64,000 nucleotides of DNA, taken from NCBI RefSeq assembly GCF_000003855.2, contig NW_003101680.1, positions 5,996,613-6,060,612 of the forward strand. The letters run 5' to 3'. The DNA comes from Blastomyces gilchristii SLH14081. Lineage: Eukaryota > Ascomycota > Eurotiomycetes > Onygenales > Ajellomycetaceae. Shown here one piece after another: positions 24,176-34,940 of this stretch; the first letter of the stretch is position 1, and each line of letters starts with the position of its first letter. The position numbers and the translations under genes are program-made. Under the pieces are notes generated by a model, which saw only the letters and a program-made list of their open reading frames with translations, was not told the origin of the DNA and made no database searches.

Positions 24176-25263
24176 CTGCTAAAATCTGAGAAGATGTGAT
24201 AATTGACTTCACTATTAATCTCTCTGAGAGTAAGAGTTGTAGAAACATTCTGATTATTATGCACTGATTAAGTAAAGATATAATATTGAAACCTTATAAT
24301 AAGATGAATGCTGAACAAGTTACTAAAGCTTTTCTACAGAGCTTATTCTATCAGATGCATGAATTGCTGAGATTTATAGTATTAAATCAGAGCTATTAAT
24401 TTATAAGTACTCTCTGAACAAGAATCTGTCAAGTTCTCAAGATTATACACTGTTTATCAACTATGTATCACTCTAAGACTGATAATGCATCAGAACAGAT
24501 AATTCAGACTGTAAAGAATTCTCTTTATAAGTTCTGTAATTACTTATTAGATGATTGATATAATCTTCTTCTACATACAGAGATTGCTATCAATAATTGA
24601 GATGCTATTTTAACAGATATAAGTCTATTCTTTCTTACACACAGATATCACATGAAAGTGTTGAATCTTCTAGAGATTACATAGTTCACACTGAACTCTC
24701 ACAGTCTGATTCAGATCACTGATAATATAGTAAAAAAGCTGTAAGATGTCTGTGATTGAGCAGAAGACTTTATAACAAGTACTAAATAAGATTAAGAAGA
24801 TTGAATTAATGTTCACTAAGATCTCATTAAGCAATATAAGATAGAAGACCTGATGTGATTGAATCTTAAGAATATACAGATCACACACTCATCTTATACA
24901 CTGAATCATTATTATATTAAGTGTAAAGTGATAGAGATTCTAGACAGTCATAACTACTGTCTTAATACTTTATCAGAAATTCATAATATTTTTCACATGA
25001 GCTTGCTTCACTATGTTATCACTGACCTGTTTCCTTCTTAACTGACTTTCAACTGGCAGCTGCCAGGAATTGTAGAAGAAGATAATGCACTTGAGTGAGA
25101 GATTGAGAATATTCTTAATAAGAGATCTCACAGCTGTGACTGATAATATCTTGTAAAATAAGTTAGCTATAATCATCTGACCTGAACTCTGAGTTCTGCA
25201 TTATCTGAGACTGCGGCCCTTGACTGATGAGAGCTATGCACAATCAGAGAAGAGAGAAGTTAA
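24176..25263 (+). pseudogene. LTR-B1 pol relic, part 2 (integrase core and chromodomain)
   Basis: Continuation of B1 after LTR-A1. It begins with the integrase core (DVIIDFTINLSESKSCRN near 24195), continues through the C-terminal integrase region (KVIEILDSHNYCLNTLSEIH near 24930, IFHMSLLHYVITDLF), and ends in a chromodomain-like segment ELEWEIENILNKR near 25090-25140, before the 3' LTR. Several stops. The join with part 1 agrees with uninterrupted copies B2 and B4. Confidence 0.75.
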
Positions 25264-25679
25264 TGTGACAAGCTGCATCTAATCAATTATATAGACTATT
25301 CTGTTACACTTCACAGATTTCTATCACTTCATTCTCAATTGCTGATCCTCAGTCATCAAAAACATGTATGCTTCAATTCTCGGCCATTCTTAATCATCAA
25401 TCCTCAGCCGCCACAAACATGTACAAATTCTTCATCTCAAAGCTTCACTGCGTACACCATCACATATGTGTATAAATATTCACTTCAATCACTAATTCTC
25501 ACACTTTCTTCTTCTTTTCTATCTTTAACATTTTTCACTTTGTTATATAAGAGTTATTTATTATACTGATCTATTCAGTGTAGAGCTCTTACATCTTTCT
25601 TTTCTTCTCTAACATTTTGCATCTTATTATATAAGATCTATAAATATTATACTGATCTATTCAGTGTAGGCCTCTTACA
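25264..25679 (+). repeat. LTR-B1 3' LTR with internal tandem duplication
   Basis: Begins TGTGACAAGCTGCATC and ends CCTCTTACA. At 416 bp it is longer than the 342 bp LTRs of B4 because the promoter-proximal end is duplicated. The block of CT-rich sequence, TATA box and ctcttaca terminus occurs at about 25505-25593 and again at 25594-25679. The second unit keeps ttatataag. The hairpin conserved at the start of other B LTRs is mutated here. Confidence 0.85.
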
Positions 25680-27207
25680 ACAAAGTCTTAAAGATAGACA
25701 CATTAAAAAAGTAAATAGAAAAGAACAGAAAAAAAAAGTAAAGTAAAGAGAGACTATAATAAAATAAAATTATTAAAAGATAGTGTAAAGCTGTTTTAAC
25801 AGACTATATCTGCTCAATTTCCACCTTTTCATATTTATATATTTTAAATTTCAGTTATTTTCTTGTAGCTGTTTGAGTTTCTGATAGAAAGTCTATTAAG
25901 TATATAATTTCTATCTCAGTTGAGAATAAGAATCTTATATTTAATTAATTTAAAGCATACTTCTCTTTCAATCTGACTCTGAGACTATTGTATAATACAC
26001 AATGTATTATAATATACTTAGGATTTTCATTTGCATTGCAGAATCAGCATTCAATTAAATTAAATATATTATCAAATCTTTATATATAAGATTTGAAATA
26101 ATCATGTTCTAGTTTCAGCTGAATCATAGATGAGAATATTTTCTTTTTAAATTCAATTAAACAAGACTTTCACTTGAGTTTTCTCTCAAATGTTGAATAA
26201 TATCTGCCCTTCTTTTGTTTTTGTCAGCTTTTATTTCACTTATTTAAACAACATTCTTTTATCTTTCTCTTTATAAAAGATTAGAACATAGTTTTTTGAA
26301 TAGATCTGCTTAATTCTGACCCCTTTTTTACTGCTGAATCAGTAAATTCATTGTCATGAATATTCACATAAGCAGAAACTCAGTGTAAATAAATTATCAG
26401 TTTTAATACTCTTCTCTTTTGAATTTTCATAACAGAATTAAAATCAGTTCAAGATTCATTTGATCATTATAAATCTGACTAGTTTTAAGTCTTTTCAAAG
26501 TAGCTTGACTATTAGAGAATATTCATATCTCTTTCAAACTGTTTTCTCTTTTATAAGATTTTATTTTAATGAGTGTGAAAGCTTTCACTATTATAAATAC
26601 TTCAGTATCAAAGACTTCAGATTCACAGTCAAAATTTCAGAAATCTGAGATAAAATTAATATTATCATTAGTATAAGCAATGTCTGTATCTAATCTGTTC
26701 AGATTCAGATTTTGTAAGTTATCTGAGTAAATCAGAATAGAGTCTTTTATATTGATTGTAGAGATCTTCTTCAAATACTGTTCATATTCTCTCTCTTTAG
26801 ATAGATCACTTATTTACAAGTCTATGAGAGATTCAAGTTTTTATCTTCTGAGAGATATCTTCTCATGATCAACTTTTTCAATATTTCATAAAGACAATTG
26901 ATTTTTAATCAGTGAATATAGTCTGTATAGTTGAGAGAGTATTTTCTCTGAAGAATTATTTTCATTTCAATCAAGAAATCTATTTCAATTCAGTTCATTT
27001 TCTGAGTTAATTAATGAAAATGAAGAAGAGACTCTTTCTTTGATTATTTAATTTAAGCTTATCTTGATAACTCTCAGAGCATAGTTCATACAGATCTTTT
27101 CAAATCTAATAGTAGAAGAGAGAATTAAAGCTTCAATTTTCATTACTTTAATAGAAGATGATTTGAATACTCTCAGAATTCTTCTCAAGGCTCTGTTGTA
27201 CAGAACA
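25680..27207 (-). mobile_element. LINE-C copy 1, 3' fragment with RNase H relic
   Basis: Non-LTR retrotransposon fragment on the minus strand, colinear with LINE-C2 (46853-48370). The upstream part contains ALRRILRVFKSSSIKVMKIE and RFEKICMNYALRV (about 27190-27070), typical of the stretch between RT and RNase H in fungal Tad-type LINEs. RNase H lies about 26850-26300, ending in the conserved segment NIHDNEFTDSAV. A Cys/His cluster lies near 26030 and the 3' UTR continues to 25680, where LTR-B1 cuts it. It is 5'-truncated near 27207, exactly where LINE-F1 begins in the opposite direction. Multiple stops; not functional. Confidence 0.8.
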
Positions 27208-27320
27208 TTACAACCCCGGGCTAAATTGCCATACAAATTGTAAGGTGAAGAGATCTAGTCATATGCACCAATGTTCTTGATTTTGGAAGATCCCTGATCT
27301 GTAATTGTGGAGATATCTGA

Positions 27321-27642
27321 GAAGCAACCTCCGCGAAAACCCTGTCCATCATTGGTGTTCCAAAACATCAACGCCAAGTCCCACCCTCGTACCGCCCTTC
27401 GCAATCTAGCCCATTCTCAGCAGAAAAATACAAAGAGAGACCTCGGCAATAATATCAAGTACACAATCAACAGACACATCTGAAGTGCAACCTCTGTGAA
27501 AACCCTGTCTGTCTTCAGTGTATCAAGACACCAACATGAAGTCTCACCGTCGTACTCTTCCTCTCAATCTGGCCCATCCCCGGCAGAAAAATACAAAAAG
27601 ATACCTTGGTAACAGTATTCAATACATAATCAGCAGACAATA
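27321..27642 (+). repeat. LINE-F1 5' UTR tandem monomers, 2 x 161 bp
   Basis: Unit 1 starts at 27321 (gaagcaacctccgcgaaaac) and unit 2 at 27482 (gaagtgcaacctctgtgaaa). Both share aaaaccctgtc, the c(a/g)ccaagtc region, and gcagaaaaatacaaa. The same two-unit array with the same 161 bp spacing occurs in LINE-F2 at 56441 and 56602. The arrangement recalls promoter monomers in some LINE 5' UTRs; that role is inference. Confidence 0.85.
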
Positions 27643-28550
27643 AGTCAATAGCATACCAAAAACTATAAAATCAGCATATCTCAAGATCTGACTGAGCCTT
27701 TGATCCCTGCATAGTGAGATATATTAAATCTAGTTTTCATATCTCAATATTCAATAGATTCTGCAAGGGATTGAGAACAGCAATACTCAGTTTCTATTGA
27801 ATTTATGAATTAACTCTATATCAATATAATCATTGACAAAGTCTTCTATTTTAAGATATAAATAACCAGTTCCTCCACATCTCACTGATAATATTTATAT
27901 TATTATATAGAAACAGACTTATGTTCTCTATAATATCAAGACTATGAATAGAGAAAGTCATAATAGAGAGTATACAGTAGTGTATATCTTAGCAGTTTCT
28001 ATTTCATTCTTCTACAGCAGTTAATTCAAAAAAAAAGATCATAGAAATAGTTTTTTACTTCTCTTAAAAAAGTAAGATGTTTTTCTCTGAGTTTTACACA
28101 ATATTCTTACAAAGAATTAAAAACAGAGTTATTTTATGTTATAATTTCATATTCTTTTAAGTAAGAATTACTTTTTCAGTGACTGAAGAGCTTTCATTAA
28201 TACTTAATTCTTTTTTACACTCTTTATTAACTGATTTGAGTTGCACACTTGTTGTGTGAGAAGAATTGAATAATTTAGAATAAAATTGAATAGTTTTAAT
28301 CAATTTCTCTGCAAAAAATTAATTTATTTTTTATCAGTTTTTCTCTTAACAACTGTCATATTATCTGATTTATTATCATGATATCATACTTTTCCTTACT
28401 ATATCTCAAGAAAGGGATTGAAAAGATTTTGTTGATTTATCTTCAAAATCAATTTTAGTTTATTAGATTCTCTTCAAAAATCTAACCTAGTTACTGAACT
28501 AGTATGAAAAAAATCAGGTGTTTTATATACAAAAGTCTTTTATTTTTTTT

Positions 28551-28687
28551 TTGAAACAGTCTGATCAACTTTTCAATTGAAAATAGACTTAGAAATCTCT
28601 TAATTGAAACAGTCTGATCAACTTTTTAATTTAAAAGAGTTTAATAAATCTCTCAATTGAAACAGTCTGATTAACTTTTCATTGAGT
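28551..28687 (+). repeat. LINE-F1 53 bp repeat array upstream of ORF1
   Basis: Three units starting at 28551, 28604 and 28657, each beginning ttgaaacagtctgat(c/t)aact; the last is partial and runs to 8 bases before the ORF1 ATG. The same array occurs in F2 (63348-63478). The units contain the palindrome-like caattga. Confidence 0.85.
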
Positions 28688-28694
28688 AAGAATA

Positions 28695-29019
28695 ATGAGT
28701 ACAAAAATACACTCAGTTGATGCAAAAAAAGATGCTTTCTCAAATGCTATTTCTGAGATTGAAATTCTGAAGAGAAGAAAGAAAGAAGAAATAGAGAAAT
28801 AACAAGTTCTTGAAATACAGAAACTTGAAAAAGTAAGCAAGATTCTTGATAAGCAGTGTCTGAGTGAGATGAATAAAGAAGTTCTGTTGATTCTTCATAC
28901 TCAGACTAGACAGCTACAGAAGATGATCAAGTTCAAAGTTGAAATTTCAAACACAGTTCAAAAAACATTGAAAATTTCTAGTATAATCACTGACTCTTCA
29001 TTTTACTCTTCTTCTTTTT
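28695..29019 (+). pseudogene. LINE-F1 ORF1 relic, truncated by LTR-B3
   Basis: ATG at 28695 in frame through one TAA (probably from CAA) to the B3 junction. The product begins MSTKIHSVDAKKDAFSNAIS, then a Lys/Glu-rich helical stretch (EIEILKRRKKEEIEK) and LILHTQTRQLQKMIKFKVE. F2 has the same frame and continues into a Ser-rich and then KKTYARAAESA segment like fungal LINE ORF1 proteins. ORF1 proteins bind element RNA; the specific family is inferred. No start other than 28695 is shared between copies. Confidence 0.6.
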
Positions 29020-29350
29020 TGTGGCGGGCTGCGCCCGATCAATTATATAGACTATTCTGTTACACTTCACAGATTCCTACCGCTTCATTCTCGATCGCCG
29101 ATTCTCAGCCGCCATGAACGCGTATGCTCTGATTCTCAGTCATTCTCAATTGCTGATTCTCAGCTGTCATGAATGTGTACAAAGTCTTCCACTCTGAAGC
29201 TTCATCATATACATCACTACATATGTGTATAAATATTCACTTCAATTGCTAATTGTCATACTTTGTCTTTCTTTTCTTTCTTTAATATTTTTCACTTTGT
29301 TATATAAGACCTATTTATTATACTGATCTATTGAGTGTAAATCTCTTACA
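29020..29350 (+). repeat. LTR-B3 5' LTR
   Basis: 331 bp. Starts TGTGGCGGGCTGCGCCCGAT with the intact terminal hairpin and ends AATCTCTTACA. CpG is kept in the first ~100 bp (cgatcgccg, gaacgcgtatg) and lost later. It includes ttatataag near 29302. The next bases, cttgaaaaatgttcatc, show no TGG-type primer-binding site. Confidence 0.88.
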
Positions 29351-29801
29351 CTTGAAAAATGTTCATCATCTTCTTATTAGAAACAATTATTCACACTTAT
29401 TGTCTTCTCATTAGAAATGATTACTCATTGAGAAGATATTCAAACACATAATAATGTGTAAGAAATAGAGAAACAGTTAAGTGAATAATGAGTTCTCAGA
29501 TGAAAGCTTGCTCATCAATCACTCTGACTCTGTAATAAGATTTTACAAGAGAATGTCAGTGAAAGACTCAAGAGTTCTGATCTCTCAGATGTATGAGATA
29601 TTCATATAATTACACTTCTTCAGATTTCAAAGATATCATATATCTGATAAATGATATAACTATATCTAATAATAATATAAGAGAACTCTTGAATGCAAGT
29701 ATAGAAGTAATATCACAGTGACTCTCAGTAATGTTAAAATTATAACAGCAATAGATAGCTGACATGCATGTGACTCAACAACTTCAATACAAGAAAATTT
29801 A

Positions 29802-30059
29802 TGTAAGAAATCCCGCTTCTCATGAATTCTTTATTCCTATTCCTATCTCTCGCGTAACTAATAGGGCTAGCGGCCCTTGGCTACACACAACTATATAGAC
29901 TGGAGTTCGTGAATACTATTCATAACTCAGCTGAAATGCTATTATACATTTGATCTCTACATTTTATCTTTCTACTGTGAATACTTCTAGTAGTTAATAG
30001 TACATATTACATCAAGCTGCAAATATCTGAATAATTATCTGTGAGCACTTATTCTTATA
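29802..30059 (+). repeat. LTR-A2 5' LTR
   Basis: 258 bp. Outward half keeps CpG (atcccgcttc, ctctcgcgtaac, gctagcggccc). Inward end is mutated (ttacatcaagctgcaaat, ctgtgagcac). TATA-like ctatatagac at 29891-29900. tttcaagctcagtcagtcag follows, without a TGG primer-binding site. Confidence 0.92.
29891..29900 (+). promoter_or_regulatory. Putative TATA box in LTR-A2 5' LTR
   Basis: ctatatagac is identical in all four LTR-A copies despite surrounding decay, and the LTR-B family has the similar catatagac near its start. A TATA box for the retroelement promoter is plausible. No transcription start can be seen directly. Confidence 0.35.
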
Positions 30060-30109
30060 TTTCAAGCTCAGTCAGTCAGCAACTGCCTGTTATGACTGAA
30101 AGAACTAGA

Positions 30110-31260
30110 AACTTGCATGCTTTAATCCCTGTAAACTCTACTGCAGACACTCAGAAGCAGTCACTTGAATCATGAATAATCTCTGTGAAAGAAGTCTCAG
30201 AGAACTTATCAATCACTCACAGATTATCATTCTCTGTATCTGTGACAGAAGAACTCTTCAAACCCATGAATAAATCAATCTCAGTGAAGAATATTCTTGA
30301 GCATCTTCTACAGAATCAAGCTATTTTTCTACAAGAAATGCTTACTATCTGCAAACACTCTCAAACTGAGTCTCTAGATATGATTTTCAGAAATACTTAT
30401 AAACTGAAAAGAAACTTTCTTAAGCTGTGACCACTTAAGATCACTTATCAAAGCACAATCTATAAAAGCTTTTATAAGTTTGTATTTGAAATTGACTCAC
30501 AAGCCTGACTGTGTAATATAAAAGATGAAGAAGCTATTATCTACATAATAACAGATCTCTATTACACTGAAGTCAAGAACTGACTGAATTATCTAGAGAA
30601 TAATCATGAGAGATCTCACTGATCTGTTCTCAAGATCTATCTAGAGAATAAGTTAAGAGACTCTGTGAGCTGAACAGAGAACATCTGAGCTGTGATCATT
30701 AATATTAGAAAAAGAGATAAGACATCTGATAAAGACTACTCACAGTACTTTATAAAATTGTAATATGAATTAAGATCTGTGAAAACAGAGCTCTGAAATA
30801 AGATCTGAATGATGATATTTATAAAGAGACTGAATAAAGATATGTAGAACAAGCTTATTAAGTAAGACTCTAAGTTCTTAATTCTGAAGAAACTGATGAC
30901 TCTTATTCATTACTTACAGATCACTGTAAGAGTCACAGATCTGTGAAGAGCAGATCACTGATTAGCTCTATGAGACTCAGAATAACAGAGAACAGATTTA
31001 TCAGAAAAAGATGATAAGATATAGAGAGATTTATATCTGACTACTGAGTAGAGAGAGAGAGCTTCACAAGCTTCTGTAAACAGAGTATATAATAGAGAGA
31101 TTAAGAAAAAGAGACTCTACTTTATCTGTTCTAAATCAGAACATCTTTATATACACTGTTCAGACAAACTAAAATAGAAATTTAAGAAGTCATAGACAGA
31201 GTAAGCAACAGTCTTCTTAAGAGTCTTAAAGCTGACACCTGAATCTGTTACTTCTCTAAT
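30110..31260 (+). pseudogene. LTR-A2 gag relic with zinc knuckle
   Basis: An open stretch at 30185-30430 contains LSITHRLSFSVSVTEELF, NKSISVKNILEHLLQNQ and QEMLTICKHSQTESLDMIF. The frame then continues with TGA/TAA stops (for example SDKDYSQYFIKL, IKKRLNKD). The end of Gag carries YFICSKSEHLYIHC at about 31118-31160, a C-x2-C-x4-H-x4-C knuckle whose first Cys reads Tyr. The family role is RNA packaging and particle assembly; this copy is dead. Confidence 0.7.
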
Positions 31261-33120
31261 GAAAATGCTTGCTTATAAGAAGAGATCATACTGTGATACT
31301 ACTGTCTCATACATATGAAAAGTATTGATGAACTCAGAATCTCAGGTCACTGTAGTGTTTCTAAAGCTTGTGAAGTAAATAAGCTGAATGATGAAAACTG
31401 AGAATCTGCTCTTGTAATAAGCAGAGTGTGAGAACTCAGATCTGAGAATTAAGAGACTTATAAGAATTACTTTTGAATTACAAGATCTCTCTGAAATCTG
31501 AAGAAGATTTATAGAAACTGTGATTATCACAGATATCACAGATGATATGTACTTGAGACTTGTATAACTTCAAAGACATAATCTGCACATAGCTGTCTAT
31601 GAGTTAGGTTTATACTTTTAATCAGTGTTGATAGACTTACTTACAGAGATAGAATCAGTTAATGCTGTAGAGTTAATTAGAGAAGACAAGCTTATCTATA
31701 TAATGACTTTGTAAGTGTCTGAGAATCTCACAGTCATGAAAACTGAGCTTCAGATATCAGAGAAATACTGAGATCTTACAGAGATATTCAGCTTAGCAAA
31801 GAAAGCTGAGCTTTTTTCTTATTATGAGAAGAATCTGATAATAGATTTAATAGAAGAATAGAAACTCTTCTGAGAATCAATCTATAAGCTCTTTTATTAT
31901 GAAACACAGATCTTACAGATCTATGTAAAGAAGAATCTGAAGAATAGCTTTATTCAATCTTCACAGGTCTCTGCAGAAGTCTCTGTGATATTTATGAAGA
32001 AGAAGAATAAAGATCTCAGATTATATATAGACTATTACAATCTGAACTTCAAGATAACAAAGAGTTACTATTCTCTATTTCTGATTGAGAATGTGATTAA
32101 TCATCTCACAGAAGCTGTTATATTCACACAACTGAATATGATTAATATATATACACAGCTGTGAATATAATCTGAGAATGAATAAAAGACTGTCTTTAGA
32201 ACTGCACTGAGATTATTTAAATATCTAGTAATGTCTTTTAATCTGACTAATATCTCTGTGATATTTCAGTCTTTCATTAATAAAACACTTTATGTATATC
32301 TGAATGTCTTCATAGTAATATATCTGAATAATGTGATAGTGTACTCTGTGAAGAAGGAAGAAAACACTGAGTATGTATGAAGTGTGTTAAAGGTTTTAGA
32401 TAAGACAGAACTGTATATTAAGCTTATAAAGTGCAACTTCAGTATCTGCTAAATTAATTTCCTAGAATATATAATCACTGCAGATGATATTCAGATGAAA
32501 TCTTTACAGATTAAGACTATTATATTATAATCAGAGTTAACTAGTATTCATAAGATTCAGATCTTTCTGAGCTTTGTGAATTTCTATAAATGATTTATCT
32601 TTGTATTTATGAGAATCTTCTTGATTCTTACAGACATACTGAAGAATGAAAATAAGAAGAAGTTATTCTATGAACAGAGAATGAAAAGATTATTAAGAAG
32701 AAAGAACTGTGAGAACTTTCTTATCTCAGAAGCTTACAGAGTCTTTACAAGATTGAAACAGATATTTACAGATACAGTGATACTATTTCACTTTAATCTC
32801 TTACTCTTAATCAGATTAAAGACAGATATCTTCTTCTTTATAATTTCAGAAATAGTCTCATAACTACAGTTAAATGAGAACTGAGTTTCAGTGATCTTTT
32901 TCTCACAGAAGATGCAATCTGCAGAGATTAACTTTAATATTCATGATCAGAAGCTTCTTATAATAGTGAAATTCTTTAATCACTGATATCACTATTTTGA
33001 GAGTCTTGTAACAGTGATTACTATTAGAACTGATTATAACAGCTTATAACAGTTTACTTTAATCAAGAAACTCTCACAGTGATAGATTTACTAGACTCAG
33101 TGACTGAGTGAGTTCTGATT
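31261..33120 (+). pseudogene. LTR-A2 pol relic: protease, RT, RNase H
   Basis: RT begins near 31850 (NLIIDLIEE*KLF*ESIYKL, matching the Gypsy pre-RT linker). Block A at 31975-32060 reads VSVIFMKKKNKDLRLYIDYY. The catalytic box at about 32319-32345 is IYLNNVIVYSV (family YLDD; both Asp now Asn, as expected from G-to-A changes). The connection region IFLSFVNFYK*FI follows. RNase H, about 32750-33080, includes FNIHDQKLLIIVKFFNH and VITIRTDYNSL (normally TDHKNL). Protease upstream is too eroded to place exactly. Most stops are TGA at Trp sites. Confidence 0.82.
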
Positions 33121-34740
33121 CAAGATAGAATATATTAAGAAAACTAAGAACTCAGTGAATGAACTCTCTTACAGATCAGACTATGTTAAGAAGACCAGGA
33201 TAACAGATATAGAGAAGCTAGAGAAGACAGAAAAGCTTCACAGAATACTCAGACTGAGTGTTATAAAGAGATTGACTGAAGAGTCTCTCAATTCTTTATA
33301 AGAGAAGAGAAAGAAGAGAGAAAAGAAGTCTGTATAACTACTCTCTATAATACTGAGAGTCAACACTCTGAAAATCTCTGTGAGAATTCTTGAAGAGAGT
33401 ATCTATAATCTGAAGAGTTTGCAGACTTTGAGAAGCACTGTGAAAGATCTGATATAAGAGAAAATAGAGTATAAGTCTTTATAAGATCTTCTATTCAGAT
33501 TGTCTGAACTACAACTGAAGAATGAATATACTCAGTATATTCAGAAACTGCTTACAGCAGAGATCAACTCTGCAGAAATAAAGAATTAAAGAGACTTAAA
33601 TAATCTCTTATAAAGAGAGGACTGAATTTATGTATCTGTGAATGAGTTTCTATACATAGAACTTATTAAAAGATATCATGACTCTTCTCTAGCAGGTCAT
33701 TTTACAGATACTAGAACTCATGAGTTACTCATAAGAAAATACTTCTGATCAAAGATGTGAGAACTTGTGAAGAAGATAGTGAATTCTTATACTATTTATC
33801 AGAGTTCACAGATAGTATAGTCTAAATTATATAAAGAACTTAGTTCTCTACTCATTCTGCAGAAACCTTGAAAATAGCTAGAAATGAATACTCTTATAAG
33901 TCTCTCTGAAAGTAAGAATATATATGATGCCTGCTTTAACAGTGTGCTGATGATAGTGAATCACTTTATCAAGATGACACACTTTATACTCATCTGCAAG
34001 GACTTGAAGTCAAGAGATTTGACTTATATCTTTATTTATGATATAGTTCAGTTGTATGAATTGTCTGTGAATATTATCTCAGATAGAGAATCAATCTTTA
34101 CAGAAGAGTTCTGATCTGATCTGATAACTATACTGAAGATCTTATGAAATCTAAGTATGACTTTTTATTAATAGACAGATAATCAGATAGAACATCTGAT
34201 GAGTATATTGAAACAGTATCTGTGATACTTTGTTAATTACAATCAGAATAACTGAGTGTATTAATTATCACTCACAGAGTTTGTGTATAACAACTCAAAG
34301 CATATCAGCACAGATAAAATCCTCTTTAAGATGCTTACTAAGACTCATTCATGAATAATCTTGATAAATCTGTGAGAGTATACTATAGAGTGTGATGATG
34401 TCTGTGAACAGACTGAGAGAATTAAGAAGATTCAGAAGAAAGTCTGTAATTTCTTGAGAAAGGCTCAAGAGTATCAGAAGAGATACTATAACTCTAAGTA
34501 TATTATAAAGAGTTTCAAGAAAGATGATAGAGTCTGACTGAGTCTAGAAAATATCATTATACAGAGATCTAGTAAGAAGCTGAATCTCTTATAAACAGAA
34601 TCTTATAAGATTATAAAGAAAGTTAGCTCACAGTTCTACAGATTAAAACTATTATCTGAGTTGTAGATATACAATGTTTTTTATATCTCTTTACTTCATA
34701 AATATAAGAAATTCTTAGAAGAGAACTCTGTGACTCATCA
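33121..34740 (+). pseudogene. LTR-A2 integrase relic
   Basis: The zinc-binding N-domain lies about 33680-33850 (AGHFTDTRTHELLIRKYF, with the spaced Cys relics near NSYTIYQS). The catalytic core is partly open at 33884-34114: VLMIVNHFIKMTHFILICKD, then YDIVQLYELSVNIISDRESI, matching the Gypsy core order with the second Asp in IISDRE. The E of the DDE triad falls in a region with stops near 34200-34260. It integrates element cDNA in active relatives. Confidence 0.82.
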
Positions 34741-34940
34741 CTCTATTCATGAAGTACTAGAGAGTGAAAGAGAATATCAGGTTAAAGAGATTATTAACTC
34801 AGAGAAGTGAGATTATAAGCTCTGATTCAAGGTTCAGTGACAAGAGTATTCTGATAAGATGAATAAATTCACTTGAAAATTATCTGAGTAGATAAGATAT
34901 CTACAGAAGCTGAGACATGACTTTCATACTGTGAATTCTA
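34741..34940 (+). pseudogene. LTR-A2 chromodomain relic at integrase C-terminus
   Basis: The frame reads VLESEREYQVKEIINSEK, then FKVQ*QEYSDKMNKFT and KLSE*I. This is the chromodomain pattern (E-x-E-x-I-L..., V-x-W-x-G-Y..., T-W-E-P...) with TGA for Trp at both aromatic positions. It marks the element as a chromovirus; such domains bias integration toward heterochromatin marks. Colinear in A1 (about 21910-22090). Confidence 0.65.

Larger units (their letters stand above)
7403..25679 (+). mobile_element. LTR-B copy 1 (Ty3/Gypsy chromovirus), split by LTR-A1; 5' LTR outside window
   Basis: Host element for two insertions. Its leader starts at 7403 directly after LTR-D1, so its own 5' LTR must lie left of the window. 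B1 runs 7403-11149, is broken by LTR-A1 (11150-24175), and resumes 24176-25679 with the rest of integrase, a chromodomain and the 3' LTR. Order: gag with zinc knuckle, protease, RT, RNase H, integrase, chromodomain, which is the order of Ty3/Gypsy chromoviruses. Bases 25680-25684 (acaaa) would be its right target duplication; LINE-C1 follows. Confidence 0.85.
27210..29019 (+). mobile_element. LINE-F copy 1, 5' end (5' UTR and start of ORF1)
   Basis: Plus-strand 5' portion of a LINE-like element, matching LINE-F2 (56330-57057 and 62762-64000) from its first bases (aaattgccatacaaattgta). It holds two 161 bp tandem monomers, about 900 bp of AT-rich 5' UTR, three 53 bp repeats and the start of ORF1. 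It is cut at 29019 by LTR-B3. CpG is frequent in the first 300 bp and almost absent after 27700. Confidence 0.7.
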
